64,000 nucleotides of DNA, from assembly GCA_016195815.1 (NCBI GenBank), contig JACPYX010000007.1:372001-436000 (forward strand). The letters run 5' to 3'. The translations under genes and the position numbers were made by a program. The stretch comes from Chloroflexota bacterium. Lineage in GTDB: Bacteria; Chloroflexota; Anaerolineae; Anaerolineales; Villigracilaceae. Numbering within the stretch: position 1 is the first letter of the stretch; each line of letters starts with the position of its first letter. The notes under the pieces are model-generated. The model was not told the origin of the DNA. It saw nothing but the letters and a program-made list of their open reading frames with translations, and did no database searches. Of this stretch, positions 9,448 through 19,179 are shown piece by piece.

Positions 9448-11007
9448 TCAATGGCTGGCGTTGAAGAAAATTGAAATTTCATCTGCGCGATAGACAAGAT
9501 TGTACCGGCTGTCGCCATTTAAGGCAGACAGGAGCGCTTCGCCGCGCGGACTCGCCGCGATGGCGCGGCAAAAATTTTTGATGCTGGATTGCCTGACCAC
9601 GTAGACGTAATCGTATTGGATGCCCGCCTGCCTTGCAGTCTGTTCGACGCAGTTCAACGCATCGGTGCCGGACAGGCAGTTTTGTATCGTTGATTGGGTT
9701 GACGCGGCGGCTGCAAACCTTCCGCGCAGCCACTCGGTTCCCTGAACGGTTGTCAAACTGAGGCGGCTCGTCAATGCCGGAAACCATTCCGATACGCCGT
9801 CGCAGAATAATTCGTTTTCGCCGGTCAGCACAAGGAATCGGCTGTCTTGCGGAGTATTTGCTTTGATCCAATCGAATGCTTCCCGGTCCGCGGGCGGGAC
9901 CGTGCTTCCGGCTAGTTGAGTATCGAAGTAAAAAGCGCTTCCAAGCAAATAGAATCCGATGAACAGCATCAGGGCTGGGGCAGCGCGGCGATTTATGTTG
10001 GACAAAGACGGCAGGATCAAATCGGCCAGCGCAACTCCTGCCAGCATCGCAAACGGGATTGTGGCGTATGTTGCCGCACTACGCGGCTCGACGATGAACG
10101 GCAGAATATATGCGGCGGGCAGGAGGTAATTTTTTTGCGCGAGGCGCATTATGAAGCCGATCAAACCCAAAACTGCGATCAGCGTCATCAGCGGTTCATC
10201 CGTCAGCACGGCCAGGATCGGAAAGAGAATTGCCAGGGCGGAATTAAAGCCTGTTTGAGCGGCGGCCAGTATCGGCCTGGGGCCGAAGCGCAGGAGCAGG
10301 GGAATCCACCAGAACGCGGTGAGTGCAATCGTCGCAAGTCCAACGTATAACGCATGGAGCGTCCCGATTTTGTTGCGGCCTTTGAAAATCCAAAACAGTA
10401 AACCGAATCCGATTGTTTGAACTGCGGCTTCCGGGTGAGTCAGGACAGTGAGCGCACTGAAAAAAATCGTGAGCCACAAATATTTTTTGTGGCCCTTCGT
10501 GAAAAGCAGGTAAACGTTCGTGAGTGTGAGCAGGAGAAAAAGAAAACCGAAACTGCGCGTCAAGCCGCCGCCCATGATCGGCCAGAGCATGGCGCGCGGT
10601 GTAAACGCAAAGATCAATGCAGCGATGCCTGCTTTGAACGATGAGTTCAAAATATTTTTCGCGAGACTGTAGAATGCGGGAATGGTTGCGACGAGAACAG
10701 CCGCCGGAAGCCAGCGCAGGATTTCGATGGCGCTGATGCTAAGAACGCTTGAGAGGAACGCGCCCGCGTAAAAGCCAAATGGCGGATATGCAAACGGAAT
10801 GTTCAAGCCGTTGTATTGAACGTAAGCCGGCAGTTGAAAATTATTTTCCCGAACGGCGCGCATCATCACATAGAACAGCCCGCCGTCGTTGATTGGAAAA
10901 CCGGCAATGGCCGGTGCGAAGAGCCGCACCCATCCGCCGAATATTGTGGCGAGCATGGCGATCAGGATGCCGATCTCTTCCTGGGTGAGTCTGCGGAGTT
11001 TGTTCAT
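9448..11007 (-). CDS. Polytopic membrane protein with C-terminal soluble domain
   Basis: A 519-residue protein starting MNKLRRLTQEEIG with about ten hydrophobic segments (GILIAMLATIFGGWVRLF, TIALTAFWWIPLLL and others). It ends in a soluble region of about 150 residues beginning DREAFDWIKANTPQDSRFLV, a pattern seen in large membrane glycosyltransferase-like proteins. The ATG at 11007 lies 5 nt after the mutS stop, so both are probably co-transcribed; a GTG at 11037 inside mutS is the alternative start. The enzyme class is inferred only. Confidence 0.6.
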   Translation of the reverse strand: MNKLRRLTQEEIGILIAMLATIFGGWVRLFAPAIAGFPINDGGLFYVMMRAVRENNFQLPAYVQYNGLNIPFAYPPFGFYAGAFLSSVLSISAIEILRWLPAAVLVATIPAFYSLAKNILNSSFKAGIAALIFAFTPRAMLWPIMGGGLTRSFGFLFLLLTLTNVYLLFTKGHKKYLWLTIFFSALTVLTHPEAAVQTIGFGLLFWIFKGRNKIGTLHALYVGLATIALTAFWWIPLLLRFGPRPILAAAQTGFNSALAILFPILAVLTDEPLMTLIAVLGLIGFIMRLAQKNYLLPAAYILPFIVEPRSAATYATIPFAMLAGVALADLILPSLSNINRRAAPALMLFIGFYLLGSAFYFDTQLAGSTVPPADREAFDWIKANTPQDSRFLVLTGENELFCDGVSEWFPALTSRLSLTTVQGTEWLRGRFAAAASTQSTIQNCLSGTDALNCVEQTARQAGIQYDYVYVVRQSSIKNFCRAIAASPRGEALLSALNGDSRYNLVYRADEISIFFNASH

Positions 11008-11012
11008 GCCCG

Positions 11013-13574
11013 CTATTTCAAATATTTCTTTTTCCACTCGAACAATTTGTTTAACGCTTCGATGGGCGAGAGCGAGTTTACGTCCACCGCGCTGAGTTCG
11101 TCGAGCAATGGGCTCGTATCGGGAAACAACGCGGCTTGCTGCGCGGCGTGCGGATCAATTTTCACTGCGCGGCCGGAAGTCTTTTCGAGTTCGGCCATGA
11201 TCTCGTTGGCGCGTTGAACGACTGGGGATGGCAATCCGGCCAGTTGCGCGACGTGAATGCCGTATGATTTATCCGCCCCGCCCGGAACGATCTTGTGCAG
11301 GAAAACAACTTTGCTGTCCGCTTCCGTCACGGCCACGTTGTAATTGCGAACGCCGGGAAGCAAATCGGCCAATTGAGTCAACTCGTGGTAATGTGTGGCG
11401 AATAAAGTTTTCGCGCGCAGCTGCGGATGGTTGTGGATGTATTCGATCATGCCCCACGCAATCGAAAGGCCGTCGTAGGTCGAAGTGCCGCGCCCGATCT
11501 CATCCAAAATCAAAAGACTGCGCGCGCTGGCGTGATGCAAAATATTGGCGGCCTCGATCATCTCGACCATGAACGTGGATTGCCCGGCGTGGATTTCATC
11601 CTGCGCGCCGATACGCGTGAAGATGCGGTCCACGAGTCCGATCTTGGCCGATGCCGCAGGCACGAACGATCCCATTTGCGCCATCAAGACGATCAACGCC
11701 GCCTGCCGCAGGTAAGTTGACTTACCGGACATATTCGGGCCGGTGATGACGCGCACGATCTCGCCTTTTTCAAAGATGACATCGTTTGGGACGTAGCGTT
11801 CGCCGCGCAATGATTGTTCGACGACCGGATGCCGCCCCTCGTGGATTTCAAGCCCGCTTCCTTCGTGGACCTCGGGCCGGGCGTAGCCTCCGAGAGCCGC
11901 CGCCTCCGCTAAAGCAGACAACACATCCATCTCGGCCAGCGCCCGCGTGGTGTTCAACAATTGATGCGCGGATTTTGCCAATGCCGCGCATATTTCTTTG
12001 AACAGGCGCACTTCAATTTCGCGGATGCGTTCTTCGGCGTTCAGCACCAGAGTTTCATATTCTTTCATCTCCGGCGTGATGAAGCGCTCGGCGTTGACCA
12101 GAGTCTGTTTGCGGATGTAATGTTCGGGCGCTTTGTCCGCCGCGCCGCGCGAGATTTCGATGTAATAGCCGAAGACTTTGTTGTAACCAACTTTGAGAGT
12201 CTTGATGCCGGTCTTTTCGCGCTCGACCGACTCGAGATTCGCGATCCAGTCGCGCGCATGTTTCGACGCCTCGATGACCGAATCCAGTTCCTGCGAATAG
12301 CCGGGACGAATAACGCCGATATTTTGCAGAGTCGCTGGCGGGTCGTCGTCAATGGATGCTTTAAGGAGCGTTAGTTCTTCTTCGCAGAGATTGAGCTTCG
12401 TTTTCGATTTGGCGTTCGTCAAAATATCCTGAATGGCAGGAATATTTTCCAGGGTTTCGCGCAAGGCAACAAGATCGCGCGGCTGGGCATGTCCCGCAAT
12501 GATGCGATTGGTCAAACGTTCGAGGTCCGCCAGCGGCTTGAGTGTGGCGCGAATCTCTGCGCGTTGCATTCCGTTGCCGAAGAAGTGTTGGACGCCGTTC
12601 TGCCGGGCCTCGATTTTCTTCGCGTCCAGCAACGGCTGGCTGACCCACTGACGCATGAGTCGCTTGCCCATCGGTGTGACGGTGTGGTCGAGCGCGCCGA
12701 GCAGTGAGCCTTTTCGTTCGCCGCGTAAGGTTTCATCGAGTTCGAGATTGCGGCGCGTTGAAGCGTCAAGTGTCATGAATTCGTTCAGGCTGTAGAAGCG
12801 CAGGCCGGTCAGTAGTTTGAGTGAATCGGGTTGAGTCTCATTGAGATATTGAACGATCGCGCCCGCCGCGCGAATTGCCAGCGATTGACCTTTCAAGCCA
12901 AATCCCTCCAACGTGGCGGCCTTGAAGTGTGCGCGCAAAGTTTCCTCGCATTTGCCCGGTTCGAATCTCCAGGCAGGGTAGGGTGTGAGATGACCGGCAA
13001 AGCCTTTGTTCAAAGTTTGGTTGTCGGGATGTAATATTTCGGCGGGATGCAGGCGCGTCAACTCCGCGCGTAAGGTTTCAGCATGGAATTCGGTGACGGC
13101 GAATTCTCCGGTGGTGATGTCAACATACGAAACGGCAGCCCGCTCCTCGCCTGCACCGAGCGAAGTCGAAGTGTCCACAATGATCGAGGCGAGATAGTTG
13201 TTTGCATCTCCGGGTAAGAGTCCCGCTTCGACAATTGTCCCCGGTGTTACGACGCGCACCACCTTGCGCGGAAAGATGCCCTTGGCCGGCTGGTCGCCGA
13301 CCTGTTCGCAAATGGCGACGTGATAGCCTTTTTCGATTAGCCGCGCCAGATAATTTTCAACGGCATGATATGGGATGCCCGCCAGCGGCGCGCGCACGCC
13401 TTTGCCGACCGGGCGCGAAGTTAAAACAATATCGAGTTCGCGCGCAGTGATCTCGGCGTCTTCATCGAAGGTTTCATAAAAATCGCCAAGGCGGAAGAAA
13501 AGAATCGCATTTGGATAATCGCGCTTGATCTCAAGATATTGCTGGCGAATGGGTGTGACGTCGTCGTTGGGCAT
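11013..13574 (-). CDS. mutS: DNA mismatch repair protein MutS
   Basis: The 853-residue protein recognises mismatches and small loops and starts repair. Domain I has the mismatch-reading GDFYETF (Phe-x-Glu) near residue 31. The ATPase has Walker A GPNMSGKST near residue 613, LILDEIGRGTSTYDG (Walker B) and the LFATHYHEL region. Length fits MutS1. The minus strand shows TAAAAT (13581-13586) only 6 nt before the ATG and no Shine-Dalgarno, so the mRNA is probably leaderless. Confidence 0.97.
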   Translation of the reverse strand: MPNDDVTPIRQQYLEIKRDYPNAILFFRLGDFYETFDEDAEITARELDIVLTSRPVGKGVRAPLAGIPYHAVENYLARLIEKGYHVAICEQVGDQPAKGIFPRKVVRVVTPGTIVEAGLLPGDANNYLASIIVDTSTSLGAGEERAAVSYVDITTGEFAVTEFHAETLRAELTRLHPAEILHPDNQTLNKGFAGHLTPYPAWRFEPGKCEETLRAHFKAATLEGFGLKGQSLAIRAAGAIVQYLNETQPDSLKLLTGLRFYSLNEFMTLDASTRRNLELDETLRGERKGSLLGALDHTVTPMGKRLMRQWVSQPLLDAKKIEARQNGVQHFFGNGMQRAEIRATLKPLADLERLTNRIIAGHAQPRDLVALRETLENIPAIQDILTNAKSKTKLNLCEEELTLLKASIDDDPPATLQNIGVIRPGYSQELDSVIEASKHARDWIANLESVEREKTGIKTLKVGYNKVFGYYIEISRGAADKAPEHYIRKQTLVNAERFITPEMKEYETLVLNAEERIREIEVRLFKEICAALAKSAHQLLNTTRALAEMDVLSALAEAAALGGYARPEVHEGSGLEIHEGRHPVVEQSLRGERYVPNDVIFEKGEIVRVITGPNMSGKSTYLRQAALIVLMAQMGSFVPAASAKIGLVDRIFTRIGAQDEIHAGQSTFMVEMIEAANILHHASARSLLILDEIGRGTSTYDGLSIAWGMIEYIHNHPQLRAKTLFATHYHELTQLADLLPGVRNYNVAVTEADSKVVFLHKIVPGGADKSYGIHVAQLAGLPSPVVQRANEIMAELEKTSGRAVKIDPHAAQQAALFPDTSPLLDELSAVDVNSLSPIEALNKLFEWKKKYLK

Positions 13575-13641
13575 GGGTTGATTTTACTATGACGAAGATG
13601 ACTTGGGCTATAATTCCTTCAACCTTTCTTTGGAGAAACAC

Positions 13642-14388
13642 ATGTACAAACTTGTTTTAGTCCGTCACGGACAAAGCACATGGAATTTGGAAAATCGCTT
13701 CACGGGCTGGACGGACGTTGACCTGACCGATCAGGGTATGACAGAAGCGCATGAAGCCGGACGCTTGCTGCGTGAAGGCGGTTACGTTTTCGATGTTGCT
13801 TACACATCGGTATTGAAGCGCGCCATAAAAACGTTGAACATTGTTCAGGAAGAAATGGGACTGGAATGGATTCCCGTCATCCGCGCCTGGCAATTGAACG
13901 AACGCCATTACGGCGCGTTGCAGGGACTCAATAAAGCCGAGACGGCTGAAAAATTCGGCGAAGCGCAGGTGAAGATCTGGCGGCGCAGTTACGATGTCCC
14001 GCCGCCCGCCTTGGAATTGACGGATGAACGCCACCCCAAATTTGATCCGCGCTACGCGTCTTTGACTCCCAAACAATTGCCGGCCACCGAGTCGCTTAAG
14101 ATCACGCTGGAGCGCGTTCTGCCTTACTGGCGTTCGACGCTGGCCCCTGAAATCAAATCGGGCAAGCGCGTGTTGATCGCCGCGCATGGTAACAGCATCC
14201 GCGCGCTGGTAAAGTATCTCGATAATATTTCCGATGCCGAGATCACGGAATTAAATATCCCAACCGGCATTCCACTGGTTTATGAATTGGATGAAAATCT
14301 CAAGCCCATCAAAAATTATTACTTGGGCGACGCGGATGAAATCGCGAAGAAGGCCGCGGCGGTGGCGAATCAGGCCAAGACGAAATAG
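13642..14388 (+). CDS. gpmA: 2,3-bisphosphoglycerate-dependent phosphoglycerate mutase
   Basis: The 248-residue enzyme interconverts 3- and 2-phosphoglycerate in glycolysis. The phospho-histidine motif [10 protein letters not shown] is at the start, followed by [12 protein letters not shown] and the second catalytic His in [14 protein letters not shown]. The ATG at 13642 has GGAG six bases upstream and begins right at the conserved core, so it is preferred over an upstream TTG at 13603. A TATAAT box lies at 13609-13614. The lone cytoplasmic domain has no signal peptide. Confidence 0.95.
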   Translation: MYKLVLVRHGQSTWNLENRFTGWTDVDLTDQGMTEAHEAGRLLREGGYVFDVAYTSVLKRAIKTLNIVQEEMGLEWIPVIRAWQLNERHYGALQGLNKAETAEKFGEAQVKIWRRSYDVPPPALELTDERHPKFDPRYASLTPKQLPATESLKITLERVLPYWRSTLAPEIKSGKRVLIAAHGNSIRALVKYLDNISDAEITELNIPTGIPLVYELDENLKPIKNYYLGDADEIAKKAAAVANQAKTK

Positions 14389-14396
14389 AAAAATTT

Positions 14397-14459
14397 AACC
14401 GCAAAGGACACGAAGTTCACGAAGGAAAAACCTTTTTGCCTTTGGTGTCCTTTGCAGTT
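14397..14459. repeat. Imperfect inverted repeat between gpmA and the oxidase gene
   Basis: Arms of 15 nt (14397-14411 and 14445-14459) match with one mismatch, with a further short AAGG/CCTT pairing inside. It could end gpmA transcription, though no T run follows on the + strand. The arm sequence AACCGCAAAGGACAC looks like a dispersed repeat unit. Confidence 0.5.
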
Positions 14460-14478
14460 AAAAGGGTAGAATCGTTTC

Positions 14479-17445
14479 ATGCCCATTAACCCCGATTTCG
14501 TCAACGAACTCAAAAAATATTTCACCGGCGGCATTCGGCTTGATCTTGCGTCGCGAATTCTGTACAGTACCGACGCGTCCATTTATCAGATCGAACCCCT
14601 CGGTGTTGCGATCCCGAAAACACAAGAAGATTTGATCGCGGCGGTTGAACTGGCCGCGAAATACAAAGTCCCGATCTTGCCGCGCGGATCGGGGTCGAGT
14701 CTTGCGGGGCAGGCGATTGGCGAGGCGCTGATTCTCGATTGCTCGCGCTGGCTTGACAATATTGTTGACATCAATCCCGAATCTCATACTGCGATTGTCG
14801 AGCCGGGCGTGATACTGGCTCACTTGAATCAAGCCGCCGCGAAACATGGATTGCAATACGGCCCCGATCCAGCCTCCGCGGAACGCGCCACGATGGGTGG
14901 CGTCATCGCAAATAACGCGACCGGTGCGCATTCCATTTTGTACGGCATGTCCGCCGATCATTTGCTTTCGGCGGATGTGATTTTGTCAGATGGAAGTTTG
15001 GCGACGTTCGATGATTCGATATTAGATAATCGAACGTCGGATATCGAATATCGTTTTGCGAATATCGTTTCTGCCGTGCTTGACATCCGCGAAAAATATT
15101 CAGAAGCCATTAAACAAAACTATCCAAAGAGTTGGCGCAATTCGGCAGGATACCGGTTGAATTATCTTTTGCCGTGGTCGCCGTCCGCGCCGCCGCGCTG
15201 GACTGGCGAAAATTATCCGGCAAACCTTCAGCCTTCAACTTTAAACCTTGCAACCCTTTTAGCCGGAAGCGAAGGTACGCTGGCGGCCATTCGACGCGCA
15301 ACAGTGAATCTTGTTTCAAAACCGAAGCATACAATTTTGGGCGTGTTGTCGTATCAGAGTATCGCCGAAGCGTGTGATGATGTTCCAAATTTATTGAAGC
15401 GCAATCCGTCTGCCGTTGAGCTGATTCCGCAGATGATCATTCGGCTGGCGCGCGGCGTTCCTGAGTACGCGCGTCAGATGGGGTGGGTGGCTGGCGATCC
15501 GTCGGCGCTGCTGGTGGTTGAATTTAGCGGCGACCAGCCCGAGGTCCTGAAAGAGGCGGTTCGAAATCTGCGAAGAGATATTGTCATCGCAGAGTCCGCT
15601 GAAGATCAGGCGCGCGTTTGGAACGTCCGCAAAGTCGGATTGGGGATTTTGGATTCGCGTCCGCAGCCTGCGCGGCCTGTGGCGTTCATCGAAGATTGCG
15701 CCATCCCGGTTGAAAGGCTGGGAGACTTTGTGCGCGAGATCGAAAAAATCCTGGCGCAACATAAGACCGAGGGCGGCATTTACGCGCACGCATCGGCGGG
15801 GACTTTGCACATTCGTCCCGTTTTGAATTTGAAAACCGCCGAGGGCGTGGGTTCATTGCGAAGCATCGCCGAACAGACGTTGTCGTTGACTTTGAGCTTG
15901 GGCGGCGCGATGGCTTCGGAACACGGCGATGGAATCGCGCGCGGCGAATGGCTCCGGCAAACTTACGGCGACGAAGTGATCGCGGCCATGCGGACCTTGA
16001 AGCGGGCCGCCGATCCCGATAACCTGCTCAACCCGAACAAGATGTTCGACGCGCCGACGATGGACACGCATTTACGTTATGGTGCGAACTATCATGCGCA
16101 GGCATGGACTCCGGCGATTGATTTTTCGCGCAACGGCGGCCTGGGCACTGCAATCGAACAATGTAACGGACAGGGCGTGTGCCTGAAAGATACGGGCGTG
16201 ATGTGTCCGTCGTTTCAGGCGACGCGCGAGGAAAACAACTCGACGCGGGGCAGGGCAAACTTGTTGCGCGCGTTAATTTCGCAATCGAATATCGAATATC
16301 GAATATCGAAATCCGATATTCGATATTCGGAACTCCAGCAGTCAGTCTATGGCGCACTCGATCTTTGCCTAGCTTGTAAAGGCTGTAAAGCGGAATGCCC
16401 GAGCGGCGTGGATATGGCGAAGTTGAAATCCGCTTTCGACGCGGAATATTACAAGACTCATCGCAGGCCGTCGCGCGATTATCTTTTTGGATATTTTCAC
16501 GTTGTTGCCGGGGCGCTTGCTCAGGTCGCGCCGCTTGCAAACTTCTTTATGCAGAATCAATTCAGCAAATCCATTTCTGCAAAAGCGCTGCAAATCACGC
16601 CTCATCGTCCCTTTCCAAAATTTACCAGCAGGCGGGCAAGGCCGAAAAATAAAGGCGGCGAAAAGGTCATCTTTTTATCCGATCCTTTTGCCCGTTACGT
16701 TGAGCCGCGAATCGAGCAGGCCGCGTTCGACGTTTTGACTGCGCTTGGGCTCGATGTTCAGGTTTTGCCGGTTGTGAGCGCGGGCGCGGCCTTGATTTCA
16801 AAAGGAATGTTGGATGCGGCCCGCCGTCATGCCGCGCGTTTGTTGAATACGCTGAAGAAATTTGACCCGGACAATTCCATTCCGATTGTGGGAATCGAAC
16901 CGCCGGAGATCTATTCGCTCAAGAATGATTACGTTGATTTGTTCCCGGCGCGCGCGGAGGAAATTTCGCGGCGCGTCTCAAACGTTTGGTTGTTGGATGA
17001 ATTCCTGATTCGTTCCAAAGCATTCAATGAATTACGCGCAGCCAATAAATTACAAAATAATTCATCTGGCCCAATATCGAAAATAAAACTTCATCCACAT
17101 TGCCATCAGCGCGCCGAAGGTCCCGCCGCAGACGGATTGCCCAACGGCGCAAAAGCCACAGTTGAAATGCTGCGCGCTTGCGGTTACGATGTGGAACTCA
17201 TTGATGCGGGTTGCTGTGGAATGGCTGGCACGTTTGGTTACGAGGCCGAGCATTATGAACTTTCCATGAAGGTGGGAGAATTGAAGTTGTTTCCTTACAT
17301 TCGGGAATCAGGAATCGGGAATCGGGAATCGGTTGTGGCGTCCACGGGCGCGGCCTGCCGGATGCAGATCGAGCAGGGGAGCGGAATCGCCGCGGAGCAT
17401 CCGAGTGTTTTGGCGCTGCGTGCGATCCAAAAAGACAGGGATTAA
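14479..17445 (+). CDS. FAD-linked oxidase fused to Fe-S oxidoreductase (GlcD-GlpC type)
   Basis: The 988-residue protein joins an FAD-binding PCMH domain (residues about 1-250; PRGSGSSLAGQA near 73, TMGGVIANNATG near 137), a C-terminal FAD-oxidase domain (GTLHIRPVLN, MASEHGDGIARG near 480), a Cys-rich segment (CLACKGCKAECP near 631, a 4Fe-4S motif) and a CCG heterodisulfide-reductase-type domain (AGCCGMAGTFGYEAEHY near 914). Such fusions oxidise a 2-hydroxy acid such as D-lactate or glycolate and pass electrons on through the clusters. The substrate is not fixed by the sequence. The coding region holds three in-frame heptamer-repeat tracts (near 15045, 16284 and 17306). Confidence 0.88.
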   Translation: MPINPDFVNELKKYFTGGIRLDLASRILYSTDASIYQIEPLGVAIPKTQEDLIAAVELAAKYKVPILPRGSGSSLAGQAIGEALILDCSRWLDNIVDINPESHTAIVEPGVILAHLNQAAAKHGLQYGPDPASAERATMGGVIANNATGAHSILYGMSADHLLSADVILSDGSLATFDDSILDNRTSDIEYRFANIVSAVLDIREKYSEAIKQNYPKSWRNSAGYRLNYLLPWSPSAPPRWTGENYPANLQPSTLNLATLLAGSEGTLAAIRRATVNLVSKPKHTILGVLSYQSIAEACDDVPNLLKRNPSAVELIPQMIIRLARGVPEYARQMGWVAGDPSALLVVEFSGDQPEVLKEAVRNLRRDIVIAESAEDQARVWNVRKVGLGILDSRPQPARPVAFIEDCAIPVERLGDFVREIEKILAQHKTEGGIYAHASAGTLHIRPVLNLKTAEGVGSLRSIAEQTLSLTLSLGGAMASEHGDGIARGEWLRQTYGDEVIAAMRTLKRAADPDNLLNPNKMFDAPTMDTHLRYGANYHAQAWTPAIDFSRNGGLGTAIEQCNGQGVCLKDTGVMCPSFQATREENNSTRGRANLLRALISQSNIEYRISKSDIRYSELQQSVYGALDLCLACKGCKAECPSGVDMAKLKSAFDAEYYKTHRRPSRDYLFGYFHVVAGALAQVAPLANFFMQNQFSKSISAKALQITPHRPFPKFTSRRARPKNKGGEKVIFLSDPFARYVEPRIEQAAFDVLTALGLDVQVLPVVSAGAALISKGMLDAARRHAARLLNTLKKFDPDNSIPIVGIEPPEIYSLKNDYVDLFPARAEEISRRVSNVWLLDEFLIRSKAFNELRAANKLQNNSSGPISKIKLHPHCHQRAEGPAADGLPNGAKATVEMLRACGYDVELIDAGCCGMAGTFGYEAEHYELSMKVGELKLFPYIRESGIGNRESVVASTGAACRMQIEQGSGIAAEHPSVLALRAIQKDRD
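16284..16330 (+). repeat. In-frame heptamer repeat with 16-bp perfect inverted repeat
   Basis: Three copies of CGAATAT form the left arm. Positions 16293-16308 are perfectly complementary to 16314-16329 across a 5-nt loop. The tract sits in the linker between the FAD domain and the Cys-rich domain and is read in frame as a repetitive Ile/Tyr/Ser/Arg-rich peptide. Confidence 0.85.
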
Positions 17446-18083
17446 AATCGGGAACGTAAAATTTGCGCGGCGACCGCAAATGCGACCGCGACATTGAACG
17501 ATCGCTTTTGCCCGCGCATGGGCAGATGAACAACCCGGTCGGCCAGTTCGAGCAGGCCGGGGTCAATGCCGGTTACTTCGTTGCCAACAGCCAACACAAT
17601 CTCGGATGATTTTTGTTTGGCCGAAGCGATGGAATTGATCGGCGTGGAATTTTGTGTGAGTTCCAGCGCCCAGATTTCAACGCCTTGTTTCTTCAACTGC
17701 GCCGCAAGTTCAACCACGTTTTTGTGTGCAGACCAGGTTACGAATTGTTCCGCTCCCAGCGCGGTCTTGCGAACGTCTGCGTTGTCGGGCGTGGGGGTGA
17801 TGCCGCACAGGTAAGCGTGACGAAATTCAAACCCATCCGCCGAGCGGAAGATCGAACCGACGTTCCACGCCGAGCGAATATTATCCAGCAGGACAGATAA
17901 TTTGATTTCATCCGCCAGTCTTGCGCTGTTTGCAATTGATTCTTGTTCAAACGGATATTCCGAAATTATTTTTGTTTCCCCCAAGCAAAGCGGGCAACGT
18001 TCGCCGAACGGATTGTTTTTGGTCAGCGGATAACGCAGTCCGCAGTTTGGGCATAAACGAATTTGAAATGAAGTGGCGGACAT
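17442..18083 (-). CDS. SPOUT-family RNA 2'-O-methyltransferase (TrmH-like) with zinc ribbon
   Basis: The 213-residue protein starts with a Cys4 zinc-ribbon-like segment (CPNCG then CPLC about 20 residues later). The rest is a SpoU/TrmH domain with its three motifs: NVGSIFRSAD, VLAVGNEVTGI and LPMRGQKRSFNVAVAFAVA. These enzymes methylate ribose in tRNA or rRNA through a knotted fold. ATG at 18083 is preferred over 18092 because the minus-strand TATAAT box (18091-18096) would place transcription start at the 18083 ATG. The 3' end overlaps the oxidase gene by 4 bp. The target nucleotide is unknown. Confidence 0.88.
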   Translation of the reverse strand: MSATSFQIRLCPNCGLRYPLTKNNPFGERCPLCLGETKIISEYPFEQESIANSARLADEIKLSVLLDNIRSAWNVGSIFRSADGFEFRHAYLCGITPTPDNADVRKTALGAEQFVTWSAHKNVVELAAQLKKQGVEIWALELTQNSTPINSIASAKQKSSEIVLAVGNEVTGIDPGLLELADRVVHLPMRGQKRSFNVAVAFAVAAQILRSRF

Positions 18084-18090
18084 TTGTATC

Positions 18091-18119
18091 ATTATAACGC
18101 CTGCGTTCAGCGTTATAAT
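18091..18119. promoter_or_regulatory. Palindromic divergent promoter (two TATAAT boxes)
   Basis: A perfect 10-bp inverted repeat (18091-18100 and 18110-18119) contains TATAAT on each strand. It gives near-leaderless starts for the methyltransferase (18083) and the CAP-LysM gene (18129). No clear -35 box is seen. The symmetry also suits a shared operator. Confidence 0.55.
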
Positions 18120-18128
18120 TTTGTGCGT

Positions 18129-19151
18129 ATGAATAAACGACTGATCTGGACCCTGGCCTGTCTCTTTGGTTTGCTGGCCATCGCTTTTGCGCCTGGCACA
18201 AGCGGTTCGGCCTTGACCTTGAATCCGGCCACTGCTTCTGACCTGATCAACGCGGTCAACGATCTACGCGCTTCGAACGGCTTGCCTGCTTATCGCATTA
18301 ACTCGATATTGATGGAAGCCGCACAAGTTCAGGCAGACTATATGGCGTCAATTGGAACATGGTCGGATTATGGCCCCGGCGGCACGATAGTTGGACAGCG
18401 TTTGTTGGACGCAGGTTATCCATTAGCCGGAGATTTATCGGGCTGTCGGCTTGCTTCTTATCCCTGTGGACTTGCTTCTCAAAACGTAATAGAAGGGTCT
18501 GCGGGCATGACTGCAAAAAGTGTAGTCGAAAAGTGGACGGGGGATGCTCCGCATAGTAATACAATGTTGTCTCCCGCGTTGCAGGAGATCGGAGCGGGTG
18601 TGGCAGTTGCCGGAGGTACTTACTATTATGCGATTGATGTGGCGCTGGCCAGCGGCTCGAAGGTTTCTTATACGCCTGCCGCGCCAGCGGCAACCGTAAT
18701 TAGTGTTAGCGGTACGCCGGCCACGCAAGATCAAAGGATCTCGGCGGTAATCGTCAGCACGCCGGATGAAAATGGCAATATCTATCACGTTGTACAACCA
18801 GGCCAGACTCTCTGGCAGATCGCATTGGCATACAAGACCACAGTTGAGGAAATTAAGCGGTTGAACAATATTTCATCCAACGATATATATGAGGGCGATA
18901 AATTGTTGATCGCCCGCGCTGGAACCGCGACTCCGATTCCGCCAACAGTTACAGCGACGCGTGATCTGTCCACAGCCACACCGCTGCCGACGCTGGCAGT
19001 TTTGACGGAAGAGCTTACAGGCACGGCAACTGTTGTTCCGGTCATCCCCGCCGCGGGCGGCGCGGGAACCGTGTCAGTTGTCGCGATTGTTGTGGTAGCT
19101 TTATTTGCAGCAGGGCTTGCTGCGTGGGCCGGGCGCAGCCGTCCGGTGTAA
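18129..19151 (+). CDS. Secreted CAP-domain protein with LysM and C-terminal membrane helix
   Basis: The 340-residue protein starts with a signal peptide (basic MNKRL, then LACLFGLLAIAFAPG). Residues about 30-175 form a CAP/SCP (PR-1-like) domain with LINAVNDLRASNGLPAY and VVEKWTGDAPHSNTML. A LysM repeat (YHVVQPGQTLWQIAL, near 223-265) binds cell-wall or other N-acetylated glycans. A Pro/Thr linker and a C-terminal hydrophobic helix ending in AWAGRSRPV follow. ATG 18129 is chosen because the signal peptide starts there and the TATAAT box ends 9 nt upstream. CAP proteins have varied roles, so the activity is open. Confidence 0.88.
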   Translation: MNKRLIWTLACLFGLLAIAFAPGTSGSALTLNPATASDLINAVNDLRASNGLPAYRINSILMEAAQVQADYMASIGTWSDYGPGGTIVGQRLLDAGYPLAGDLSGCRLASYPCGLASQNVIEGSAGMTAKSVVEKWTGDAPHSNTMLSPALQEIGAGVAVAGGTYYYAIDVALASGSKVSYTPAAPAATVISVSGTPATQDQRISAVIVSTPDENGNIYHVVQPGQTLWQIALAYKTTVEEIKRLNNISSNDIYEGDKLLIARAGTATPIPPTVTATRDLSTATPLPTLAVLTEELTGTATVVPVIPAAGGAGTVSVVAIVVVALFAAGLAAWAGRSRPV

Positions 19152-19179
19152 TTCGTTGAGAAGAGACTTGGAGTGAATT

